Source: Tenrec ecaudatus
Lineage: Eukaryota; Chordata; Mammalia; Afrosoricida; Tenrecidae
Direction of reading: 5' to 3'
NCBI RefSeq assembly: GCF_050624435.1
Contig: NC_134536.1
Location: forward strand, 7,630,758-7,694,757
Length of the DNA: 64,000 nucleotides
Numbering within the stretch: position 1 is the first letter of the stretch; each line of letters starts with the position of its first letter. Both the position numbers and the translations under genes were made by a program. The notes under the pieces are model-generated. The model was not told the origin of the DNA, made no database searches, and was given only the letters and a program-made list of their open reading frames with translations. This document shows positions 37,601 to 50,653 of the stretch, piece after piece.

Positions 37601-40600
37601 GCAAGGCCCCTAGCTTATATGATGATGTAAGAACTAGCTAGATCCTCAGGGCATTCAGCACTGGGTGGCCTGCAAGAATCACCTGTCTTCCTAAATCCCC
37701 TCCACAGTCTGAGACTGAGCAGTTCCTTTTGCCCTGGGCTGAATGTGGCTCCTTGTGCGTAAAATGTATGCACAGCCTTCTGATGAAAAGCCCTGAACTG
37801 AGTGCCCTGAAGCGGTGGGCTCTCTTTATAAGTATCCTCCTAGTTCCTCTGCATTTCCATACACAGAACTTGCTTCTGCTGCCTTCTGGATGTTCACAGC
37901 ATCCATGAATTTTCCACATCATCCATCTGATTCTTTGGCATGTTTCTGTTTGTTTTTTATCTGCAGATTTGGCCGTAAGCTCTGCCTCTTAATTACAATC
38001 CTCATAAATGCCACATCTGGAGTTCTCATGGCCATCTCTCCCACCTACACATGGATGTTAATTTTCCGCCTGATTCAAGGACTGGTCAGCAAGGCAGGTT
38101 GGGTAATAGGCTACATCCTGAGTAAGTCTGCTTGTGTTTGCAGCTGTGAGCGAGAACAAAGGGTCTTGACTGCCAAAATATAGCCAGGTGGGGGGTAATT
38201 GCTGAGCAAAATGGACTCCATTTCAAGACCGTGTTGGGAGAGATGTTTTGTTTTGTTTCAGTATCAAAAGAATTTCTAAAGCCTTTCCAGTCAACTCATT
38301 CTGCATTCCTCCTCTTTAGGAAAGAAAGCAATGAAGACAAAAACAAGGGTAAACTTCATGTTGCCGAGATTCTGATAAAATCTTCTTGGAATTTCTGTTT
38401 CCTGGACACTGCAATGCTACAGAGAGAGAAAATCTAGTTTACAGCCTGTTCATAAAGAAGATTCGGTGATGAGTGATAGGGCTGATTTGTAAAAAGGACG
38501 TTATTACTTTGCACTAACCTGCTATAGTAAGCCCCAATGACCCTCAATGTGTACACAAGAAAATCAAGAATGCAAGTGTGTTTTTGTTATCAAAATGACT
38601 ATCACTTAATTCCAGGTACCGTGAACCTCAGTTGTCAGTCCGGATGTAGTCATGGGGTTGGATAAAGCTTGTTCTTTATTACACCTGTGCTGTCATATGC
38701 TGGTAAAGCGATCGTAGAAAAACTTTTTGAACCATGATTTATAGTGTTTTCCACTTTCCTTGGCGGAAATACTTCCACCATGGCTGCTTTCAAGATACCA
38801 ATGTTTATAACCACCAGCTTATGAAACACCTAAATATTTAAAAATCAGATCCCATGAGCCACAACTACCTGCCTCCAGCACCTGCTGAGGTTTCCAAACC
38901 ATTTATGTGGATTAATGGAATCGCAAGGAAGGTAAGAGAACAGCATATAGCCAAGTTTTTCACAATTTACGATCTAAATTCAAATTCTGATTTACCACTC
39001 TGCTTTATGACCCAAGATAGAAGTTCTGTGGGTGTACCTGAAATATAGCTGGATGTGCTCTTTCAATTATTTGATCATTCAATTGCTCATCTTGGCAAGC
39101 CTCTTTTGAATTATGATGTTGGTGAAAAATATTGAATAGACTGTGAACTGCCAGAAAAATGAACCGATCTATCTTGGAAAAAGGACAACCAGAATGCTCC
39201 TTGGAAGCCAAGATGACAAGACTTGACCTCACTCATTTTGGATATGTTATCAGGAGGGACCAGTCCCTGGAGAAAGACTTCTTGCTTTCTAAAAGGTCAA
39301 TGAAAACAAGGAAGATTCTCAAGGAGATGGGACGACACAGTGGCTCCAACAATGGGCTCAAAAAGCAGTAATTGGTGAGGTTGGTGCAGGACCAGGCAGT
39401 GTTTTGCCCTAGCCTACCTGGGGCCACTACGAGTTGACCTGATCTGAAGTACCTAAGAACTACAAGATGGGATTTATAAGTTTTACATTCATTTTGTTTG
39501 TCTGTTTAAGATGAACTTGTTTGTCACTAGAGACCTCAGTTGTGTTTTTCCTCCTCTTCATTTTTAAGCCTTTCAAACCAGTGTTTGGGTGTGAGGAAGA
39601 AGGCACCTGGAGGGATGTTTCCTTTTGGTTTTGGGGATGAACAGTGGAAAAGTGGGTGAAGGGAGATGTCAGACAGTGTAAGACATGACAAAATAATAAT
39701 AATTTATTAATGATCAAGGGTTCATGAGGGAGGGGAAGCAGGGAGGGAGGGAAAAAATGAGGAGCTGATACCAAGGGCTCAAGTAGAATGCAAATGTTTT
39801 GAGAATGATGATGGCAACAAATATACAAATGTGCTTGGCACAACAGATGGATGTATGGATTGTGATAAGAGTTGTATGATCCCCCCCTAATAAAATGATT
39901 TTAAACAAAGAAGAAGAAAGGAAGGAGGAGAAATGGAAATAGGGAACACAGGAAGGAATGGGATAAGTGATGTTGCATTCACCACAATCCCCAGATGGCA
40001 ACCAATGACATGAAATGAAATGTGTATAAATTTTGAATGAATAACCTTCACCCAATTTATAAAACAAATAATGATAAAACAAAAAACCTAAAGAATAAAG
40101 AATACCATATATATTTATGCATCCCATCCCAAGAAATTAAATCAACAATATCTTAACAAACCCTCCATAAGTGGGTTTTTGTTTTAAAAAATTAATTTAC
40201 ATAATAACAATCCTACAACAGTAAAATAGGGCTCAATATTACATATTTCCATTAAATAAAACTATTCAATATTATCAGGCAAAATGAGTTCAGGTTGAAA
40301 CTGAAGAAAATTAAAATAGTCCACAAGAACCAAAATACAGCCTTGAGTCTATCTCTCCTGAATTTCAAGACCATCTCAAGGACAGATGGGACACATTGAA
40401 CGCGAACGACAAGAGACCGATGAGCTGCTCGAGAAGACAAGATAAAGCATTGGAACGGCGTGTGCAAAAGCACGCCACTAACGAAGTCAAAAAGGAAGCG
40501 CGTACCCGACATGTCACAAGTTACATGCCAATAAAACTGTTAAAAATCAAAATCCTCACAACTGGACCAATAGACGTCATCATGATAAACAGCCGAAAGG

Positions 40601-43435
40601 TTCAAGTTGTCGACGATTGGATCCACAATCCGTGCTCGTGGAAGCAGCAGCCATGGCCTCAAAGAAGGCATTGCACTGAGTTAATTTGCTGCATGAGAGC
40701 TCGTTGAAGTGTTGCAGAGCAAGGCGGCCACCTTGAAGACTAAGGGCTCTTAAAAGATGAATGAATGAATGAATGAATGAAGGTTTCGTTTGTTTTCAAA
40801 GAAGCAGGCTTTATCTAGTCACGCAGGCCATCTCCAAAAATGCCCAGGCAGTGTTTCTCTTGGTTGCATCTTGGGATTGCTATGAGTCAAAACTGACTCG
40901 ACAGCATCTAAAAAGAACACTGAAAGTTACAGAACTCTAGTTTCCAAAAAGTTGAACAGCCACCCACCTGTCTTGCTGATTTTGACTTTTCTGTGCAGTT
41001 ACAGAATTTGTCGGGCTGAGCTACCGGAGAACAGTGGGGATCTTGTACCAAGCTGCCTTCACCGTGGGGCTACTGCTGCTGACTGGGGTGGCGTATGCAC
41101 TTCCTCACTGGAGGTGGCTGCAGTTCACCGTAACGCTGCCCAACTTCTGCTTCTTGCTCTATTACTGGTAAGTTCGTTTGACCAGAAAGTCCCTCTCCCT
41201 TGTGGATGCCATTCTTCCAAGGTCTAACTTTTCCTGGATTCACCCTGTGCCTCACTCTGGAAGTCAGATGGTTTCCTCACTTAGGGCTTAACTATTTTTA
41301 GGAGCACATTTCCACTTTTTATGTTATATTCAAATTAGCATCAAGTGGCTCTGCTGCAATTTGGACCACAAGCACTCTGAAGAGCTAGACAATTCTCATA
41401 TGGTTGTCGCAACCCCCCGCCCCTCCCTAGAACCTTCAGGGCAGAGAAGGCAGAGCATGACTCTCATGTCACCTCCTCCCCAGACCCACTGTCAAGGTCA
41501 GTCACAGGAGCCTTTACCCCAGGTAAAGCCGACGAGGTGTTCCTGATGGAGAAGACCAATCAATCAGAGTGCCCACAGGAAGTGCCTTGTATGCTATTCC
41601 TGACCAAGGAAAATACGTGGAAGGTAGCATTCCTTATTGAGTGTGAACATGAAAAACAAACAAACAAGCTCACCGCCATCAAGTCCTTTCTGACTCATAA
41701 TGACCCTATAGGACAGAGTAGAACTACTCTGTGGGGCAAGATGCTAATGCCCCCCCACCAAATCATTCTATTGGAACATAATTCAGACATCATACCACTT
41801 AATATTTCATTGATATCAACCAGTGTTGTACAATCATTACTGCAACCCTTTTCATTTTCTTCCTTCTTGTACTTCTTGATTTCAGCTCTCCATTAACCGC
41901 TCTCTCCCCTGCCATGCCCCGCAGAAACCCTGGTTCTAGTTACTGCCTCCAGAGATTCACCCAGTGTCCCAGGACTCTACGGCCTGTGGGCTGGATTCCC
42001 AGGAGGTTTACACAGTGTGCCTTATTAGGAGCCTCATACCAGGCACAGTCTCCCCGCGGGATCCTTGAAAGTACTGTTGGTCCTCTCCCATTTTCTTCCA
42101 ACAGAAATGCCCTTGTCATCTCTGAGACATGTCTGCTCCCCTTACCCCTCTTGACTTGATTTTCCCATCAGTATCACTTATCCCTCTGGTAGAAATGACT
42201 GCTGGTTGGGGGTCCCTCATCACATTTTGCATGGCAGCCACCAAATTAGCATCTTCCTTTCCCTCACTAAGACTGTAACTCTTTACGGGAGTAGAAAGCC
42301 TCACCTTTCTCCTGTGGAGAGATTGGTGATTTTAAACTACTGGCCTTAATTCACCACCATGGTTATCTAAAAGAAAGCCAGGTGGGTCGTGTTAGTCCAG
42401 GTAGACTAGAAAAACAAATCCGGAGACACTCATATGTGCATAAGAAAGAGCTTTATCTGCAAGAGCAATTGAATATTGAGAAAACATCCCAACCCAGTCC
42501 AGATCAAGTTCATAAGCCCGATATTAGCCCATATGTCTGATACCAAGCTATAAAGTTCTCTTCAGACTCACGAAACACATGCAATGATGCCGAATGCAGG
42601 AAGGTCACAGGCCAGTAGGTAGGAAGTCTTGTGGTTCCGCTAATGAAGAAGCATCTCAGGGCTGGCAAGAATCTCCACGTGCCTCCTTTAGCTCCAGGGC
42701 TCTAGCATACCTCCATGTGCATTGCCTGCAGGAATGTCTTCAGGAAATGAGTGTGTGCCCCGCCTCCAACAAGCTATTTATCTACATAGTGCCTCCAAAT
42801 GAGGTCATCAAGCTGTGACCTGATTGGCAGGCTAAACTCCACCCCTTCACTCTTAAGTCTCAAATTGACAACAGATAACTACCACATGGGTTAAATCAGT
42901 GGTTCTCAACCTTCCTAATGCCACGACCCTTTAATATAGTTCCTCATGTTGTGGTGACCCCCCAACCATGAAATTGTTTTAGTTGCTACTTTATAACTGT
43001 AATTTTGCTACTGTTATGGATCGGGCAACCCCTGTGAAAGGGTTGTTCGACCCCCGAAGGGGTCGTGACCCACAGGTTGAGAACTTCTGGGTTAAATGAA
43101 TAATTTCTTTTATAAGAATCAGCACAAAACTGGTTCCTTTGAGGTAGAGTCTAAAAGGTATCTCAAATGTCCAACTTCTCCAAACTGCTGGACGACTCCA
43201 TCATTTCTCACACTACTTCCCTTCCTCTTGTACTGCCCTTCACAGCTTTGGGGTCAGTGATTCACTGTAAACACACACACACACACACACACACACTTGG
43301 GGGGGAGGGTTTATAGGATATTGTTGTTCAATTCATTTAATGAGATGAGCTGTGGAAATATATAGAGTATGTTTCTTTTTTAAAAAAATCCCTCCAGATT
43401 TCTTATGCCTCAAACCTAAATATGGATTGAGTGGC

Positions 43436-43472
<37 letters not shown>

Positions 43473-46400
43473 AATAATTGAAATGATTTTGGAGTCTTTA
43501 GTGACAACCAAGTTCATCTAAAAAAAATGTCTCACAGAATTCACAAACTTATTTAGGATTATGGGGCTGATTGAGAAAGTAATTATATGCAGTCCAGGAT
43601 CAAGATTAACTTGGAAGTAATAGAAATGACTTGAGAAACAGATTTTCTATCTGGATGGATTTTTCTCAGTCTTGCTGTCACCTCACTCTTAGGGCTGGGA
43701 ACCCCACTGCAGCCCTCTCTGCTGGTCTCCTGGGTCTCACTGTCCTTTGTGTCATCTTTAATGCTCCTTCAATGTCATTGCCCCTTTTATTGCTCCTTGT
43801 CTCTCCCTAAAGCTGGTTATATATAGCAAGCTCCTTGTACGTTTCAGGGTGCGTCTCCACCCCAGCAAGACCTACAAGGGCTTGGTGTGGCTTATTTGCG
43901 TGGTTTCACCCTCAAAAGAGTTCCGTGTATCTTCTTTACATTAGAATGATTGTGCAGCACCTCTGGTAAGCCACAGACACCTTGGAGTGACAAGATCATG
44001 TCTACCCAAATAAAAAACATCTATTTTCCTTCAGTATGAGGGGGAACCCACCCCCAAAATGGAATTATTTTTTCAGAGCTATGAGTTTAAATGTTTTTTT
44101 TTTTTACAAAACCACCTCATCACCTTCAATGTACTCTCCAGTACACTTAAGATATTTGCAAATCTGCGATTCCATTCTTGGAAACATTGTTCAAACTCAT
44201 CTGTTTGGATGGCTGATAGCATCTACTTTGTTTTTTTCTTCACCTTTTCTACATCATCCAATCATTGTCCTTTCACGTCCCTCTTCATTTGTGGAAACAA
44301 AAAGAAGATGCACCGTGCAAGGCCAGGTGAGTGAGGTGCATGGAGCAAGAGAGGCATGCTGATTTTGCCAAAAACTGGAGCACTGAGGTGGCTGTGTGAG
44401 CAGGTGTGTTGTCGTGGTGGCAAAACCATTCCCCCGTCTGACACAAATCAGGCCTTTTTGTCCCACATGGTTACGCAATCTTTTCAGAACCTCTAAATAG
44501 AAAACTTGATTAACAGTCTGACCTGGTGGAACGAACTCTAAATGTACTATGAGTTGACATTTTTATCCATTCTGGAAGTTGATGGACATCCAGAATGAAG
44601 TTTGTCATCAGTCAACATTTCACCTCGTTTGAAATGAGAAAACCATTCGTACACTTGAATTTTTCCCATAGCACTGTCCTTGTAAGCTGTGTTCAACATC
44701 ACAACAGTTTCTGTGGCATTTTTCCTGAGCAGGAGACAAAATTTCACAGCCTCTCTTGTTCTCTTAAACCGGCCATCACAAAAAGAACGAGGTTTGAGCA
44801 AAACTGTTTTTGTGAAAAAATTCACTGTGACCAGAAAGAACCTTTCCAGGTGACGCCACTGGGTGCACTAACTCAGAGAGAGTTGCTTGATGCTCTCCTA
44901 GTAGGAAGAATGCGTACAACAAAGCTCTGTTGCACCAGGCACCATTCTGGGTTTGGAGGGTACCCCCTGGTAAGTAGAACTCCCCATGGCTTCAAAGACT
45001 GCAATCCTTATGGAACAGACAGCTATACCGTTCTGCTGTGGAGCAGTTGGTTATCATCGCAACCCCATGCACAACAAAAGGAAACTGTGCACCGTGACGA
45101 TTGTTTCAATGATTGAATCACATGTTGCAGCTATTGTGCCAATCTAGCTCATTGAGGGCCTTCCTTGTCTCCGATGCCCTCTACTCTACCAAACACAAGA
45201 CAGAAGACAAAGTCCAGCCACTCTTGCCTTTCAGGAACACCCTGGCTGTACTTCTTCCAGCACGGATAGGTTTGTCCTTTCGCATTAATGCTAATATTTT
45301 TTTCCAGCAGCCCAATTCAGATGCGGGATTCTGCTCTGGTCCTGCTGATTCAATGTCCAACTTTCACATGTCTAAGAGGCAATTGAAAATGCCATGACTT
45401 GGGTCAGGTGCACCTAAGTCCTCAAAGTATCATCCTTGTCTTTCCGTACTCTGAAAGCCCTTGTGAATGCAGTGCACGCCAAATCACAGCAACCCCGTGT
45501 GCAATAGTACAGCCAGGGCAAGAAGCACCATATTAAAGCAGTTCACTGCACCACAGGAGGGCTGGGCGACCAGACTGCTCCCCTCTCAGGTGACACGCCC
45601 AGAGATTCCCTTCCACGTACATTTCCTGTCCTCTCCATAGTTCTCTACCCTGGGAAGGAAACCTCTTGAGCCCACCCAGGGTGTCTTTTTTGCCTCCAAA
45701 TGCCAGGTTAGTGCTGAGTCATCCTGAATAACCCCCTCTTCCTCCTTGCCCTTTAGCTGACCTTGCGCCTTTACTTCTCTGACTCTTTTCCCCGTGTCTC
45801 CATTGATGTGATTGCTCACTGTCATCAAGTTGGCTCTGATCCACGGTGACCATATGTACAGCAGAAAGAAACATTGCCCAATCCTGCACCATCTTCATGG
45901 TCGTTGATATGTTTGACTCCATTGTTGGACCTATTTTGTCAATCTAGCTCATCAGGAAAACATTATTTCTGACTTGGATAGCTGCCATAGACTTCCAACT
46001 GGTCTCCACCCATCATTCCCAAAGCCCAGCTCCGCCATATCACCCCCTGCCTGAAAAGTGTTTGATACGTTTTTCTAAGAATAAAGACCTGATGTTTCAG
46101 CATGACCAAAAAAATTTATCTAGTATCCAAGTCTGTCCGCCTTGGAAGCATGTCCTCTTATTGTTCTCTCTAACATTGAATTGACCAAAACAAACACCTC
46201 CCTTCCACCTGTCTGATTAGCAACCCTATAGGTGAGCTTCTGGAGCTATAGGTTTTTTATAGGAGTCAAACATCTCATCTTTCTCCCTCAGAGTGGCAGG
46301 CGGGCTCAAACTGCTGACCTCATAGTTAGCAGCCAAATGCATAGCTCACTAAGCTACCAGGGTTCTTTTTTAATTAGAAGATCATTTTTACTGGGGGCTC

Positions 46401-49400
46401 TCACAAGTTTTTTAGCAACTCATACACCAATGGTATCAAGCATATTTGACCATGGTTCTTTTACATTTACTTACTCCCCTGAAGATGCAAGATGGGGTGG
46501 GAATAGGGCACACTGGGAGAAAAATGGAGGCAGGGAGCTGAGTCAGGAAATCACTGCCATGATGCTTGTAGGAGATGACAAGAGCAGAATTAAGACCAAC
46601 GGTGTCTGAAGAAGATGACGTTATAAATAACTTCAACAGGCATCAGTGACCGAGCTTGGCAATGGATTGCGAAGGGTCCTAGAATGCAGGAAGTGTCTCC
46701 TGGGTTGGCCCCCAGAGTTGAGTCTGTATGCCTGTACTTGGTGAAGGTGCCGGTCAGAGAAAGGAAACACGTGGAAGGAGGTTCTGGGTTGGAAGGAAAC
46801 GAGGTGGGTTTATCTTTGGACATGCGGACTTTGAGGCCCTGGAAGGATGTCTGCACATAGGTATCTAGAAGTCGCTAAATTCAAGGATCAGGAGTTCTGG
46901 TAAAATCCAGGCATCCATTTTATGTAGCTTTGGGAGTGGAGGAACTCACTTAGAATAAATAGAATTGGGAAAGGAAAGGGGATGTACAAACACTAGAGAG
47001 CCAAGCAGGGGAAGAGAAGCCAGGAGCAAAGAAGACTGAGGCGGAAGCCTCAGAGAGAACGGGGAGGTTCCGTAAGAAGCAGGTGTGATGGAAATCCTTG
47101 GGGGTAGGAAGCAGCCCTCCTTGGTTGACCTGAGCCCTCAAGGACCACCGTGTGCTGGTCTACGGGTACCACCTCCTGTCATCAACCATCCACTTGCCTT
47201 TACAGTACTTGATGTCTGCTCTGTAGAGGGTGAGCTCTGAAGGCCGAGTAGCCTTAAGGACCATGTGGTCCAGTTTCTGCCCCAGGACCCAGAGTCCCCT
47301 AATGAGTTAGTAATGTGTATTCAATACACGTCTAGAAACTTGCAGACACCTGACCTCGTCTTAGGAGCCCTGGTGGTATACTGGTTACACGTTGGGCTGC
47401 TAACCACAAGGTCAGCTGTTTGAAATCACCAGCCACTCTGTGAAAGAAGGATGAGGCTTTCTACTCCCCTAAAGATTTGCAGTCTTCAGAAAGCCGCAGC
47501 TGCTCTGTGCTATAAAGTTGCTAGGAGCCAGAATTGACTCGGCGGGGTGAGTGTTTGGTGAGTTTAACTGGGTATTTCCCCAGGAGCAATAGTCCAGTTT
47601 TTTGCTGATTCCACTTCACAGTGACTTTTCTGGAACGAGAAACGATGGCATATGGCACCTGACAGCTCTGTGACTCTGGGTCTGCCTGAGTCCAGGATGA
47701 CTTCTTTCCACCACCGTTCTGAGAATTTCTGGCCCTTCCTGCCTGTGACTAGGGTCTGAGTCCTCCTTGGCCATCTGGACGAGGCACTCACGCCACACGT
47801 CCTGACTGCCAGGCCTCTGGAGTGATCTGGAAAGCGCAAAGGCCTTTCCCACAGAGGGCCCTGCTCCCCAGAGCACTTTTACCAGAGCGGCTGCCCTGAT
47901 ACCTCTCCCCACGCACAACCACCAAAAGAAGCCACCACACCAGGGCTTCTGAGCCCTGCCTCTCAGAGTCACCCTCCTCTTCAGATGATGATCCCAATGG
48001 TGGCCTTCTGAAAACCACCAAAGTGCTGTCCTGCCAGGCCTTCCCCCTCCGTCGCGTCCTGACCTGCTGCAGACAGCCCGCTCTAGACTCAGTCTCCAGT
48101 TGGTCCGAGGAGTTGTGACGGCCCCCTTCTCCAGACTGAATGGCAGAGCCTGGCTTTGTCACTCCCTCCCCCGGATCTTGGAGACCCACCTCCTCTCATC
48201 TCCAGTTCTGGTCTCATCTGCTGGGAAGTCAGCATAAACATTTTCTACCTGCCCCCATGACATGCAACAGTTTGCCCATCCGCACCCTGTTCCCTCTGTC
48301 AGAGCCCTCCCGCCCCCCGGACGAAGTCTCCTCTTGTGTCCTACGTGGCAGTTTGCTCCCATGAGTGTGCTGAAACTTCTGAGCAGGTTCTTTGGGCTTA
48401 CTGTACCGCCTGGGACCGCAGCCAGAACTCAGAGGTGGGCAGACCGCATAGCCCTCCAATAACCTCAGCTACGGTTGGGCGATTCCCCCCGACTTGGGGA
48501 GGAGGGGGCTGTCATTAAGGTTTCCCCCGCCATTCAACAGCATGGTGACCTGTCTCTTGTATCCTAGGTGCCTCCCCGAGTCGCCGAGGTGGCTCATCAC
48601 CCAGAACAAAAATGCTAAGGCCATGAAGATCATCAAGCACATCGCAAAGAAAAACGGAAAACCTCTGCCGGCTTCTCTCCAGGTGAGGCAGCCACTTAGG
48701 TTCCAAGTCAGGAATCATCGGGAAGAGAGGAGCTGGCAAGTCTCCAGCTCCAGCAGGAGGACACCTGTCCCCACCCTGGACTAGTAAGCAAACGGTCAGG
48801 GGTTCAAACCCACCAGCCAGTCCCCAGGAGACAGAGGCGGCTCTCTGCTTCCAGACGGACTCACATCCTTGAGAAAAAGTGGGGCCGTTCTACTCTTGCC
48901 CGGCAGGAGTTCTGTGAGCCAGATCTGTGGGCTTGGTGGGTTTGGGGTAGTAAAATGCCACAGAACGTTTCGTCTCCGGAGATTTGTGGTTCCCTCGCAC
49001 ATTATTGCAAGCAGGAGGAAAACATAAAACTCAAAGTGATCCAAAAAACCATCTTTAAATCAAAGGAGCAGCGTCTACCTTGTGCAACTCAAAACGTGGC
49101 TGCCCAGACGCAGACCCCCTCTCTCCCGCCCACACACACCCGAATTCCTCATCTGGTTTGCATGCTGAGCCAGGATCCTCAGGAAAGGTTCTGCAGAGGA
49201 CAGATTCCAAGATGACTTATTTATGACTTAGTTCTTCAACGCAAATAATTTCCTAGAATTTTAAACATTTGGGATCACATTTGTCCCAAAACGTTTTCCA
49301 ACAATTGCCTGCCCTCTCCAACACAGTCTCAAAGGGGTGTCCCATTGGTCTGTATCTGGCATGTGGCCTTCCATAGATCGCGTTCACTTTGAACTTGAAC

Positions 49401-50612
49401 CTTCTCAGTCAATTGAGGTTGGTGTTAGATGCTGTCAAGTCAGTTTTGACCCGTGGCAACCCAGCGGACAGCAGAACAAAACACTGCTGGGTCTCTACTG
49501 AGCAGTATGGTGCTGCCCTCTGTGGGGTTTCCTTGGCCACGTTTTAGAACAGCAAGGGTAAGTCAAGAAGTGCTGTGAGAAAACCACAGCTACCTTTATT
49601 AAACAAAAACTATCGAAGTGTGAAGCTATGGAGCTGTGGTGTGTAAAGCTTATCCTCCACGTAGGCCTCTACCCTCCTAAAGGTGGGGTTTCCAGCTGTC
49701 TACAGGAGCCCTGGTGGGGTCCTAGGCTGCGTACGGAGCTGTCCATCGCAAGGTCGGCAGTTCGAACATACCAGCAGCTTCACAGCGGAAAGACACCGCT
49801 GTCTGCTCCTGTAAAGACTGGAAGTCTCAGAAACCCAAAGGGACAGTTTTACCCTGTGCTGTAGGGTCGCGAGGAGTCAGAATGGACTAATAGCCATGAG
49901 TTTGGTATGGGCTTGACCCTTCCCTGAGAAATTCTGTGCTCTTTGGTGTATACTCAGTCAAAACACCTGTTTGGGCATCCTCCAGGGATGCCACGGAGTT
50001 CCTTTGAAATGCTCCTTGAGTTTGGGGGGACAAAGGGAAGTCTGGATGAGGCAATGTCAGGACTCCAGGATGAAGGGGGTCAGGTTTCCCAGGGAAGTTC
50101 TCATAGGACGGCCCTTACGACCCTCAACGAATGAGCGGGTACATTGCTGTGATGGGGGAGTAGGGGAATTCCATGGTAAAGCTTTCCTGGATTTTTTTTC
50201 TCCTTGATACAGTCCTGAGTTCTCCTAAAGCATCTTCATAATAAATCCTGATCATCTTGTGTCCTTCAAGAAAATCTGGTAAGACGACTCCATTGTTGGT
50301 AGTGGCGTTGAGTCATTTCTGACTCATAGAGGCGCTGTGTACAACACGTGAAACACCACCCGGTCCTGGGCCATCCGCACCATGCTGCACTAGGCTGCTG
50401 GGTTGGGGTCCACTGTCACAGCCACTAGGTCATCCATCTCACCGAGGGTCTTCCTCTTTCTGCTGGCCTCTCCACTTTACCAAGTATAATGCTCTTCTCC
50501 GGGGAATGGTCTCTCCTGATAACATGTCCAAAGTACATGAGACAAAGTCTAGCCATCCTTGCATTCTGGTTTTACTTCTTCCAAGACAGAGACTACCCCA
50601 GGGGAATGCCCC

Positions 50613-50653
<41 letters not shown>

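Noticed and set aside
37815..38183. A 122-residue frame as a single-exon gene
   Set aside because: Only the middle, between the acceptor at 37,966 and the donor at 38,122, is SLC22A2 exon 3. The rest is intron read-through.
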